NCBI GenBank assembly: GCA_016197205.1
Contig: JACPWG010000081.1
Location: 124,001 to 188,000, forward strand
DNA length: 64,000 nucleotides
Direction: 5' to 3'
Source of the DNA: Planctomycetota bacterium
GTDB lineage: Bacteria > Planctomycetota > MHYJ01 > WSZJ01 > JACPWG01
The notes below the pieces were generated by a model. The model was not told the DNA's origin. It searched no databases and was given only the letters and a program-made list of their open reading frames with translations. A program made the translations under genes and the position numbers. Below are positions 8,522 through 16,018 of this stretch, one piece after another; position 1 is the first letter of the stretch; every line of letters begins with the position of its first letter.

Positions 8522-8774
8522 CCTCTTCTCCCCCGGTGCCCGGCGGTTGCGGTGAGGGCGCCGGCGCATCGCCGGCGACTTCCGCGTCGAGCCGCGCGAG
8601 CACCTCGCGAAGCTGGAGCGATTGGTAACCGCAGGCCTCGGCGAGCGTCCAGCCGCCGAATTGTCGGATGTGGATGCCGAGCGCGAGAAACGTGCGAACG
8701 GTGTCGGGGTGGGAGCGGACGACTTCGGCGACGGTCATTTCGGGGCGGAGCCTGCTTCTCGTGCCTTGCTCCAT
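8499..8774 (-). CDS. DUF1858-like small protein heading the bzd operon
   Basis: 91 residues from the ATG at 8772-8774, which is preceded by GGGAG. The core MTVAEVVRSHPDTVRTFLAL followed by GGWTLAEACG resembles DUF1858, the small helical domain found at the N-terminus of ScdA/hybrid-cluster-type proteins and thought to be redox or metal related. The canonical metal-binding cysteine position is not obvious, because only one cysteine is present in the C-terminal half. The 3' end overlaps bzdN, so the two are coupled. Its role alongside an oxygen-sensitive reductase may be assembly or repair, but this is inference. Confidence 0.65.
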   Translation of the reverse strand: MEQGTRSRLRPEMTVAEVVRSHPDTVRTFLALGIHIRQFGGWTLAEACGYQSLQLREVLARLDAEVAGDAPAPSPQPPGTGGEEDAHRRDL

Positions 8775-9000
8775 GTTCGTCGACGCTCCCGGAGAAACGG
8801 ACCCGCGAAGAGAGGGGAAGGAAAGCCGGGAGACGGAACGCAAGTCCGGTGCCCAGCCGCGTGCGACGGTGCGGGAGGGGTCGCGTGCACGGCATCAGCG
8901 CCCGCGGAGCGGCGTTGCGGTCAGTGCGTCTGCGGATGTGGGAGGAGGAGGGGGGGGAGCGTGGACGCGCGTGGACGCCTCGCGACGTTCACTCCTGGGC

Positions 9001-9014
9001 AATGAACGTTCATT
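9001..9014. promoter_or_regulatory. Perfect 14-bp palindrome, candidate operator upstream of the bzd operon
   Basis: AATGAACGTTCATT is a perfect inverted repeat 227 bp upstream of the first gene of the bzd operon. Sites of this type are typical for TetR-family repressors. No regulator gene is adjacent and I see no clear -35/-10 pair around it, so the link to bzd is only positional. Confidence 0.4.
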
Positions 9015-9174
9015 CCGATGCGACCGCCCCTGGTGGTGCAGGGCTTCCGCCCTGGGCCCGCTTTCGCACGGAACGTCTGAACCACCTCCCCTCTTCCAGT
9101 CGTGCCTCGCCCGCACACCCCACGGGGGCGAGGCTTCCCACGCGGGAGGTGCGGCGGGCGTGCGGCGGGCCCGA

Positions 9175-9409
9175 TTTCCTCGAGGCGGTCGTTGTACCGA
9201 TGGTCGCCGAGGTAGGTGGCCCACGTTGGGCTCGAGGACATCCGCTCTTCCCAGAATTTTTCGGCGAGTCGCGCCAGGGCCTGTGCGGCCTCCGCGGCGA
9301 CGGGCGCAGCCGCGGTGGCTGCGGCGGGGCCGTGTCCGGCGCCGGCCGGGGGCGGCTCGGGGGCGGCGAAGGCGTGGGCGCCGAGGGGCAGCATCAGGAT
9401 CGCTCCCAA
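9175..9409 (-). pseudogene. Decayed 5' fragment of a DUF885 peptidase gene
   Basis: This segment matches the 5' end of the intact DUF885 gene (about 11720-11960) at most positions. It encodes the same signal peptide core (MLPLGAHAF) and the segment WATYLGDHRYNDRLEEIGPAA, then runs into unrelated sequence after about 75 codons. The ATG end is replaced by a family D element at 9410-9482, and upstream homology resumes at about 9483-9530. It is a partial duplication that has lost its start and about nine-tenths of its length. Confidence 0.75.
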
Positions 9410-9482
9410 GCGCCCGCGAAAAAAAATATCTGCGCAGACTCAGCCCTCGCGGCTCCTGGGAGCGCGGCCCTCTGGGCCGCGC
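9410..9482. repeat. Truncated family D element
   Basis: This stretch begins with a CGCCCGCG-plus-A-run end and continues through TGCGCAGA and a GGCTCCTGGGAGCGCGGCCC hairpin arm, as in the D elements at 39003-39147 and 63654-63776. The other terminal repeat is missing. It interrupts the homology between the DUF885 fragment and the intact gene's upstream region. Confidence 0.6.
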
Positions 9483-9649
9483 GATCGAGCGGACACTGTA
9501 CAACCAACGAGTTCGACATGGCAACAGAAGTGAGCGCTTTTCCTGGTCGACGGACAGGGAGGGCGAGAACCAGGCGTTGACTTGCGGGGGAGGCGGGGAA
9601 TAGGATGCCCTCTGGTTTCGTCCGGAGGAGACTTCCAGGAGAGGTGATC

Positions 9650-10021
9650 ATGTTCGAGTTGATTCGGGAAACCCAGCAGCAGGCGCGCATCCACGCGGCC
9701 GAGACGGGCGCCGCGAGTGCGGAGACGATGGCGCGCTCGGCACAGAGCCGCTACCAGGAACTGGCGGAGTCCATCGACCGGTTGTCGCTCCTGACCCGGG
9801 CCATGTGGAGCCTGTTGGTGGAGCACACCGAACTGACCGAGCAGGACCTCATCGCCCGCGTGAAGCACCTGGATCTGAGCGATGGAGTCGCGGACGGGAA
9901 GGTCCGGGCGCAGCCGACCGAGTGCGGCAAATGCAAGGCGCTGATCTCGCCCAAATTCCGCCGGTGCATCTACTGTGGAGCTGACCGGCCGCCGCCCGAG
10001 TCCGCGTTCGACAGGGTCTAG
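9650..10021 (+). CDS. Small zinc-ribbon protein
   Basis: 123 residues from the ATG at 9650 (GGAGAGG ribosome binding site). The first 90 residues are helical and charged, with a possible coiled coil. The C-terminus has a short zinc ribbon, CGKC (about 93-96) and CIYC (about 108-111). No catalytic motif is visible. It is a single gene between two copies of DUF885-derived sequence. The TAG stop is fused to the left end of a family A repeat. The family is not recognised. A regulatory or partner-binding role is possible, but nothing in the sequence shows it. Confidence 0.7.
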   Translation: MFELIRETQQQARIHAAETGAASAETMARSAQSRYQELAESIDRLSLLTRAMWSLLVEHTELTEQDLIARVKHLDLSDGVADGKVRAQPTECGKCKALISPKFRRCIYCGADRPPPESAFDRV

Positions 10022-10066
10022 TGGCCTGTTGTCGAAGTCCAGGAACGATGCCTGGGGGCGCGTGGT
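10021..10066. repeat. Partial family A repeat (left end only)
   Basis: The left end GTGGCCTGTTGTCGAAGTCC and the inner CCTGGGGGCGCG match the family A copies at 12508-12636 and 14168-14339. The right end is absent. The repeat starts directly at the stop codon of the zinc-ribbon gene. Confidence 0.55.
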
Positions 10067-10138
10067 TCCCTTTCGGTTTCGGGGGGTCGCCCGATTTGGG
10101 ACCTGGTTGCTCGGAAGGAGGCGAGGGAGTTCGTGCGG

Positions 10139-11974
10139 CTACTTCCCGCCCGCCGTGCCTGCCCTCTCCTCGATCCACCGTGCGACGAGCCCGCGGAGCG
10201 TGGGCAGCGGCACGGCGCCGTTGCGCAGCACGACGTCGTGGAACTCGCGGAGGTCGAACCGCGGGCCGAGCTTCGCCTGCGCCTCCGCGCGCAGGGCCAG
10301 GATTTCCCGCTGGCCCACCTTGTAGGCGAGCGCCTGTCCCGGCCAGATGATGTAGCGGTCCACCTCGTTCACGACCTCCGTGTCCCCGAGCGCGAGGTTC
10401 GACTTCATGAAGTCGATGGCCCGCTGCCGCGGCCACTTGAACGCGTGGAGCCCCGTGTCCACCACGAGTCGCGTGGCGCGCCAAGCCTGGTAAGTCAGCA
10501 TGCCGACCCGCGACAACTCGTCCTCGTACAGCCCCATCTCGTCCGCGAGCCGCTCGGAGTAAAGCGCCCAGCCCTCCACGTAGGCCGTGAAGCCCTCGTG
10601 CCGGCGCACTTTGGGAAGGGAGCGTTGCTCGAGCGCGAGCGCGATTTGCAGGTGGTGTCCCGGGACCGCCTCGTGCACCGTCAGCGCGGTCATGTTGTAA
10701 CGCGGTCGGGCCGGCAGGTCGTACGTGTTCGCGTAGAAGATCCCCGGCCGCGACCCGTCGTCGGGCGGTCCGTAGTAGAAGGCCGCGACGCTGTCCTTTT
10801 CCCGGTAGGCCTCCATCGCCTTCACTTCGCAGGGGATCGAGGGCAGCTTGAGGAAATACCGCGGCAGCTTCGCGGTCGCCTTCGCCAGGATCGCCCGGAA
10901 GCCGTCGAGCAACTCTTCGCGCGTGGCGGAAAAGTTCTTCGGGTCTTTCCGCAGCCCTTCGAAAAACGAGTTGAGGTCGCCCGTGTGGCCGCGGCGACGG
11001 GCGATCGCGAGCATTTCCGCCTGGATCGCCTCCAGCTCTTCGAGGCCGATCTTGTGCAGCTCCTCGGCGGAGCGGTCGAGCGTCGTGTGGTCCCGAATGC
11101 GGAAGCGGTACGCCTCGTCGCCGCCGGGCAGCGACCAGAGCCCGTCCTCCTCGCGCGCCTTGGGCAGTTCCTCGTCCTTCACGAAATCCCGAAACGACCG
11201 GAGGGCATCGTACACCGGGCCGCGGATCGCCGCTTCGACGCGGGCGGCGATGGTCGCGCGCGTGCTCCACCCGGCCGGGATTCGGTCCACGGCCTCGTGC
11301 AAGGCGCACTGCTCCGGCGGCATCGCGAGCTGCGCGTCGAGCTGTTCGAGGACGCGGCGGCAGACGACGCGCGTGGCGGTCCGCCCCTCGCCGAGCCCTT
11401 CGCGCAGGTCGCCGACGTACTGGCGGAAATACCGGGGGAAGGCCTCGAGTCGGGCGGCGTAGTCCGCGAGGTCCTTTTCCGTTTTCATCGGGTGGTAATT
11501 GACCAGCTCGAAGAGCCGCACCTGCGGGCCGTACATCTGGTCGATGCCCCACTGGTAGAACTTGTGGCGTGGCTCCTCGATGCCCATCGCGAACTTGCGT
11601 GCGAGGAGGTCCGCGAGGATGCGATCGGCCTCGCCGAGCTGCGCGGCGGCGATGGGCGCGAGCCGAGCCTGAAAGGCGTCGAGCACTTTCGTGTAGCGTG
11701 CGCGCGCGGCCGGCCCGATCTCCTCCAAGCGGTCGTTGTACCGATGGTCGCCGATGTAGGTGGCCCACGTCGGGCTCGAGGACATCTGCTCTTCCCAGTA
11801 TTCCTCGGCGAGTCGCGCCAGGGCCTGCGCTGCGTCCGCCGGGGAGGGGGCGGGCGCAGCCGCGGTGGCTGCGGCGGGGCCGGGACCGGCGCCGGCCGCG
11901 GGCGGCTCGGGGTCGGCGAAGGCGTGGGCGCCGAGGGGCAGCATCAGGATCGCTCCCAAGAACAAGGTTCGCAT
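10139..11974 (-). CDS. Exported DUF885-family metallopeptidase
   Basis: 611 residues from the ATG at 11972-11974. A typical signal peptide (MRTLFLGAILMLPLGAHAFA) is followed by a Pro/Ala-rich linker, so the protein is exported. The DUF885 signature HEAVPGHHLQ sits about two-thirds along and supplies the metal ligands. These proteins are predicted zinc peptidases of the M3-like gluzincin group, and their substrates are mostly unknown. Length and architecture are complete for the family. It is transcribed alone. The 5' end and upstream region were duplicated to about 9.2-9.5 kb, where a remnant survives. Confidence 0.85.
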   Translation of the reverse strand: MRTLFLGAILMLPLGAHAFADPEPPAAGAGPGPAAATAAAPAPSPADAAQALARLAEEYWEEQMSSSPTWATYIGDHRYNDRLEEIGPAARARYTKVLDAFQARLAPIAAAQLGEADRILADLLARKFAMGIEEPRHKFYQWGIDQMYGPQVRLFELVNYHPMKTEKDLADYAARLEAFPRYFRQYVGDLREGLGEGRTATRVVCRRVLEQLDAQLAMPPEQCALHEAVDRIPAGWSTRATIAARVEAAIRGPVYDALRSFRDFVKDEELPKAREEDGLWSLPGGDEAYRFRIRDHTTLDRSAEELHKIGLEELEAIQAEMLAIARRRGHTGDLNSFFEGLRKDPKNFSATREELLDGFRAILAKATAKLPRYFLKLPSIPCEVKAMEAYREKDSVAAFYYGPPDDGSRPGIFYANTYDLPARPRYNMTALTVHEAVPGHHLQIALALEQRSLPKVRRHEGFTAYVEGWALYSERLADEMGLYEDELSRVGMLTYQAWRATRLVVDTGLHAFKWPRQRAIDFMKSNLALGDTEVVNEVDRYIIWPGQALAYKVGQREILALRAEAQAKLGPRFDLREFHDVVLRNGAVPLPTLRGLVARWIEERAGTAGGK

Positions 11975-12860
11975 GCAGGGCTCCGTCGCTGAACCGGGGA
12001 ACCGTCCCATCGTGGAGGCGCCGCGGGCGGAGGCCGCGCGGTCGAGCGGACACTGTACAACCAACGGGTCGGAAATTGCAACAGAAGTGCATGCCTCCGC
12101 CCCCCCCCGCAGGTAAACGTTCGCGAGCAGCAACCTCGGTCCGCCGGGCGGATGTGCTTGACCCTTCGCGTCCCCGCGAGTAGAACTAGTGGGCCTTCAA
12201 TGTCGTTTCGGTAGGTTTTGCGTGTCCCTCGTGAGCCTGTCCCGCCTCAAACCCGACAGGGGAAACGAAGGCTCAATTCTCAATGATCAAGGTTCACTCA
12301 AGGCTCAAGGCTCAACGCGTCGTTCGCGAGCGTGACCGAGTGTTCGGAAACCCAATAACGAGGCAGCTCCGCAGAGATCCGCCTTCACGTCTCCGGTCTC
12401 TTTGAGCATTGAGCATTGACTCTTGATCGAACCTTGAGCATTGAACCTTAAACATTTGCCCCCGGGTCGCGCACCCCTCGAATCAAGGTTGAAGGCCCGC
12501 TACTGGCCCGTCGACGAAGTCCAGGCAAGATGCCTGGGGGCGCGGGCCTCCGGCCCGCGCGAATGGGCGCATAGGTTACGACCCGCCGTGACAGAGTTTG
12601 CGACGGGTCCGAAGTTCGTCAACGGGCCACTCGTGCCCCGTTGCTCCATTGCGGTCACAGTTCTGGATGGCCGGGGCCCCGTTCGTAGTTCCGCCTTCAG
12701 GCGGAGCGTCGGGCGGATTGGCCTTGGACTTCGAACCCATTCATCGGCAAGTGGGACGGGATTTCGTCAACGTGCTGCGAGCCGCGTGGCGCGAGCGAAG
12801 TCTGTGTGCCGACCGAGGGACCCCACACCGCGACCCCACTCCCGCCAGCGAGACATCGTC
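11975..12860. other. Repeat-rich intergenic region
   Basis: This 886-bp gap separates two divergent genes. It holds CTCAATGCTCAA-type repeats (about 12255-12460) that resemble the core of family C, a family A copy (12508-12636), and a short hairpin TCCGCCTTCAGGCGGA near 12690-12705. No gene is supported. Confidence 0.6.
12508..12636. repeat. Family A repeat, 129 bp
   Basis: It begins CTGGCCCGTCGACGAAGTCC and ends in GTTCGTCAACGGGCCACT, so the ends are imperfect inverted repeats. Copies lie at 14168-14339, 28862-29201 (interrupted by a B element), and partly at 10021 and 41027. It has no coding capacity and looks like a non-autonomous mobile element. Confidence 0.7.
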
Positions 12861-13709
12861 ATGCCCCCTGAGCCGATCACCGAGGAGCCGCTGGATCACT
12901 TTTTTTATCGTCCGCTGTCCCGGGCGGTCGTCGCGGTCCTGCATCCGCTCGGAGTGTCCGCCAACCAAGTCACGATCGCGGCGGCGATGCTCGGCATCTG
13001 CGGCGGCGTGTGTATCGGCTTCGGCACCCGCCGCGCCACGCTCGCCGCGGCGGGCGCGCTCCTCGCCTTTCTGGTGCTCGATTGCGCGGACGGCGAGCTG
13101 GCGCGGCGGCGCGGCGGCGGCTCGCGCCTCGGGCACGTGCTCGACGGCTGCTCCGACTACCTGGTGGCGATTACCGTCCACCTGGCGCTCATCGCGCTGG
13201 CGTTGCGTACGCCGTACCTTGACGGGATGTGGCGCTGGATCACGGTCGCCGTCATTTTCGCGACGGGCATTTCGAAGGCGGTCCACAGCGCGCTCTTCGA
13301 TGCCGCGAAGACGCGCTTTCGGCACGGGCTCGGGCGAAAGGCGACGGGGCTGGAGTCGATGGAGACGCTTCACGAAGAGCTGCGCCAGGCCGGCTCCGCG
13401 CGGGAACGGGCGTTTCTGCGGATTTACATCACGTACGTCCGGATGCAGCGGGGGGTGGGTGCGAAGGGGGGAGAGGCGGGTGACGGGGCGGCGCGTGCCG
13501 CGGCGCCGCCGGAGCCGCCGATGTCGGAACGGGAGTTCCTGGCCTGGTCCGTGCTCGGCCCGACGGCGCGCATGACCGCCGTGCTCGCGGCGCTCCTGGC
13601 GTCGCTCGTCGCTCCGCGGGCGCTGGTCCTCTATCCGCTCTTCGGCTTGGTCTTCGCCAACGCGTGGCTGGCGGGCTTGAAGTCGTTGGCGGCTCGACGC
13701 GGCCTGTAG
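12861..13709 (+). CDS. CDP-alcohol phosphatidyltransferase family membrane enzyme
   Basis: 282 residues with about six hydrophobic segments. The family motif is intact: DCADGELARR, eight residues later GHVLDGCSD, that is DGx2ARx8Gx3Dx3D. These integral membrane enzymes move a phospho-alcohol from a CDP-activated donor to a lipid or other hydroxyl acceptor with release of CMP. The gene lies beside phosphonate biosynthesis genes and nucleotidyltransferases, so a likely role is transfer of 2-aminoethylphosphonate from CDP-AEP to diacylglycerol, giving a phosphonolipid. That substrate is inferred from context. The ATG at 12861 fits the domain; longer in-frame starts run into repeat sequence. Ordinary phospholipid synthesis is the alternative. 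Confidence 0.83.
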   Translation: MPPEPITEEPLDHFFYRPLSRAVVAVLHPLGVSANQVTIAAAMLGICGGVCIGFGTRRATLAAAGALLAFLVLDCADGELARRRGGGSRLGHVLDGCSDYLVAITVHLALIALALRTPYLDGMWRWITVAVIFATGISKAVHSALFDAAKTRFRHGLGRKATGLESMETLHEELRQAGSARERAFLRIYITYVRMQRGVGAKGGEAGDGAARAAAPPEPPMSEREFLAWSVLGPTARMTAVLAALLASLVAPRALVLYPLFGLVFANAWLAGLKSLAARRGL

Positions 13710-14150
13710 CTAGCGCTTTCGTGCGCGTGCCCGATAGGCGTAGGCGACGACCTCCAGGGAACAAGCCATCTCCGCAATGTGTCGCAGCGTCTGTGCGGAC
13801 AGGAGGAGCCGGTTCTCGAAGGTTGCCGGCTGAACGTCGAGGCCGAGGCTCAACTCCCGAACGCGCAGGGCCCGCCAGTCCCGCCGGCGCGCGCTTGGGA
13901 GTAGGGTGAACGCCGTATAGATCGCCTCGACCGCCGCATCCGGGTCCTTCGGAACGTTTGCGCCTTCGAGGCGGGCCCACCAGCAGCGGCGGAGGCCCGG
14001 CCGTCCGGTCCAGCCTCCCTTCGCGGCGTGCAAGGCGAAGAGCCCCGGTGCGAGCGCCTCCACGAGCGGTTCCAGCGGGGAGTCGCCGACGAGGTCGAGG
14101 TCCACGTTCAGGAAGGGAGAGGTGTGAACGACCCGGTGTGTCTTCGTCAT
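13710..14150 (-). CDS. Hypothetical protein, 146 residues
   Basis: The ATG at 14148-14150 follows GGTAGGAAG. The protein starts MTKTHRVVHTSPFLNVDLDL and ends in a basic tail RARARKR. It has no signal peptide, membrane segment or catalytic motif that I recognise. Codon use is like its neighbours. It abuts the CDP-alcohol transferase tail to tail (stops at adjacent positions) and is followed upstream by a family A repeat, so it is probably a single-gene unit. I cannot assign a function. Confidence 0.6.
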   Translation of the reverse strand: MTKTHRVVHTSPFLNVDLDLVGDSPLEPLVEALAPGLFALHAAKGGWTGRPGLRRCWWARLEGANVPKDPDAAVEAIYTAFTLLPSARRRDWRALRVRELSLGLDVQPATFENRLLLSAQTLRHIAEMACSLEVVAYAYRARARKR

Positions 14151-14167
14151 GCTTCCTACCCTTGCTC

Positions 14168-14339
14168 TCGTGGCCCGTTGACGAAGTCCAGGCACCCTGC
14201 CTGGGGGCGCGGGCGTCCCTCCTTCGCTCGCTCGGCGCGAGCTACGGAGCGCAGGCCGGCCCGCGCGAACGGCCGCATGGGTTACGACCCGCCGTGTCGG
14301 AGTTGACGACTGAGTCCGCAGGTCGTCGACGGGCCACTA
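14168..14339. repeat. Family A repeat, full copy of about 172 bp
   Basis: The ends GTGGCCCGTTGACGAAGTCC and GTCGACGGGCCACTA are inverted repeats. The copy is longer than that at 12508 because it includes the segment CTTCGCTCGCTCGGCGCGAG. Its right end overlaps the stop codon of the nucleotidyltransferase gene (14337-14339), so that gene's TAG is read from the edge of the repeat. Confidence 0.7.
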
Positions 14340-15083
14340 GGCCTCCGCGCCCGACTCGCGGACGCGCGCCAAGACCCGCTCCGCCTTTTGCACGTCCTCG
14401 GCGAAGTCGATCTCCGTCCACGGCAGGTCGCCCACTTCGATGTAGGCGGCCGGGGCTTCGTCGAGGAGGACGTTCAGCGCATCTTCGTATTCGACGTCGA
14501 GCACGCCGCGCCGCACGAAATCGTCGAGCACCGCCCGCATGCGCGGGAGCCACTCCGCGGAGATCGAAAAGAAGCCCACGCCTTCGCCCACGGCGTCCCA
14601 GTCGGCGCCGACGCGCCGCGCGATCCGCCGGACGCGCCCGCCACGCGCCCCCAGCATCATCTCCTCGCCGGTTTCCTTCGCCGTGCCGTCCATCAGGAAG
14701 CAGACCGACGCCGTCGATCGCAGCAGCCGGTGCAGGACCTCCCGGTGGTAGAGGACGTCGGCGTCCATGAACACCGCCGCGCGCGCGAGTCCCTCCATCC
14801 CGGCCCGCAGGGATAGGATGCTGCCCCGCGTGTACTCGCGGTTCTCGACGTAGCGGAGCGCCATGTCGCCGTGTCGCTCGCCGAAGCGGCCGCGGAGCTG
14901 GTCGCCGCAGTGGCCGAGCACGATCGTCGTCCGCTCCACGCCCCCTGCGGCCAGGCAGGCAAGGTGGCGCTCCATGAGCGTCCGCCCGCCGATCTCGAGG
15001 AGGGACTTCGGCCGCGAGTCGGTGAAGGGCTTCAGCCGCTTCCCGACGCCCGCCGCCATGATGACCGCTTCCGGGACGCCCAT
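14337..15083 (-). CDS. Sugar/choline-phosphate-type nucleotidyltransferase, candidate CTP:AEP cytidylyltransferase
   Basis: 248 residues from the ATG at 15081-15083, chosen because GGAG lies six bases upstream. The N-terminal nucleotide-binding signature AAGVGKRLKPFTDSRPKSLL is canonical. FMDADVLY provides the metal-binding aspartates and LPWTEIDFAEDVQKAE ends the domain, as in LicC and PntC-like cytidylyltransferases. In this neighbourhood the likely reaction is CTP plus 2-aminoethylphosphonate giving CDP-AEP for the nearby CDP-alcohol transferase. Substrate specificity cannot be read from sequence alone. It lies in the same direction as the transaminase and decarboxylase genes, but a Uma2 gene intervenes. 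Confidence 0.8.
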   Translation of the reverse strand: MGVPEAVIMAAGVGKRLKPFTDSRPKSLLEIGGRTLMERHLACLAAGGVERTTIVLGHCGDQLRGRFGERHGDMALRYVENREYTRGSILSLRAGMEGLARAAVFMDADVLYHREVLHRLLRSTASVCFLMDGTAKETGEEMMLGARGGRVRRIARRVGADWDAVGEGVGFFSISAEWLPRMRAVLDDFVRRGVLDVEYEDALNVLLDEAPAAYIEVGDLPWTEIDFAEDVQKAERVLARVRESGAEA

Positions 15084-15210
15084 GTGCATGCTCCGGATCG
15101 AAGCGAGTGCTGCAGGCTTGCCACGCGCGGCACGCGCTCGCGGTGAGGGTGCGGCGCTGCGACCGCTCCTGGCCTTGGTCGGCGGCTCTTTTTTGTCCAG
15201 TGCGCCGGGA

Positions 15211-15837
15211 CTACGGAGTAAAGTCGTCCACCTGGACATCCACGCGGCTCCCGTCCCCGCAGTCGAGGGACAGGAGTTCTCCGCGACGGAGCACGATCGC
15301 CCGTGCGTAGCGGCCCTCGCTCGCGTGAACTTCTTCGAACACTTCGAGCACGTCGTCCACCAGGTTCACGAGCAGGTACTGCGGGATGCCCGCGCCGGCG
15401 TAGATGCGCGCCTTGACGGTCCGATCGTGTTCGAGCGAACTGTCGGCGACCTCGAGGACGCAACAGGCCTCGGCCGCGCCCGGGTGGCGCTGGGCGTAGT
15501 CCCGGGGCTTCCCGCGCACGACTGCGCCGTCCGGCTCCGGCTCGTTGGCGGCTTGCAGCGTCAGCGGTTTCTCCGTTCGCAGGTGCCGGTTGGAGGCCGC
15601 CAGACGCGCTCCGAGCTCGGACAGGAGCGTAACTGCCGCGGCATGCCGCGGGTTAACGGTCTTGGCCTCCTCCCCTCGCGCGCTCCGGTCCTTGGCTACC
15701 AGGACCCCTTCCAGCAGCTCGATCGGCTCGCCATCGCGGAAAACTTCCGCCCGGAGCATCTTGTGGTACTGCTCGACCGTGATCCGAGCCAGGCGCCGTG
15801 CGAGGCTTCCCGATCGGTCCAGCGTCGATTGGCCCAT
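15211..15837 (-). CDS. Uma2/DUF820-family protein with PD-(D/E)XK nuclease fold
   Basis: 208 residues from the ATG at 15835-15837 with GGAGG upstream. The Uma2 pattern is clear: an N-terminal helix ending in ELLEGVLVAKD, then EPDGAVVRG, VLEVADSSLEHDRTVKARIYA and GIPQYLLVNL. EPD and E-x-A-D-S supply the nuclease-type acidic residues. These proteins are abundant in Cyanobacteria and Planctomycetota, and their biological role is unsettled. The gene interrupts the phosphonate operon but is not expected to take part in it. Confidence 0.82.
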   Translation of the reverse strand: MGQSTLDRSGSLARRLARITVEQYHKMLRAEVFRDGEPIELLEGVLVAKDRSARGEEAKTVNPRHAAAVTLLSELGARLAASNRHLRTEKPLTLQAANEPEPDGAVVRGKPRDYAQRHPGAAEACCVLEVADSSLEHDRTVKARIYAGAGIPQYLLVNLVDDVLEVFEEVHASEGRYARAIVLRRGELLSLDCGDGSRVDVQVDDFTP

Positions 15838-16018
15838 GGGGCTGCCTCCTGGTGGCGAAGGGTCTTTCCACGACTGACGACGCCCGAGGGCGTAGCGGCT
15901 GCCAACCGGTCCCGGCCGCTCGCACGGCCATTTTACCGTTGAGGGGGGCGAGGGAGCAAGGACGGGAAACCGATGGCAGCAGAAAGGACGGCGTCGAATT
16001 TCCTGACCCCGCCTCCGT

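Noticed and set aside
12255..12460. CTCAATGCTCAA-type repeats as a CRISPR array
   Set aside because: The words are short, irregularly spaced and facing each other. There are no unique spacers of equal size and no cas genes.
12441..12860. An earlier start for the CDP-alcohol transferase
   Set aside because: The added 140 codons run through a family A repeat and repeat-type sequence. The family's N-terminus fits the start at 12861.
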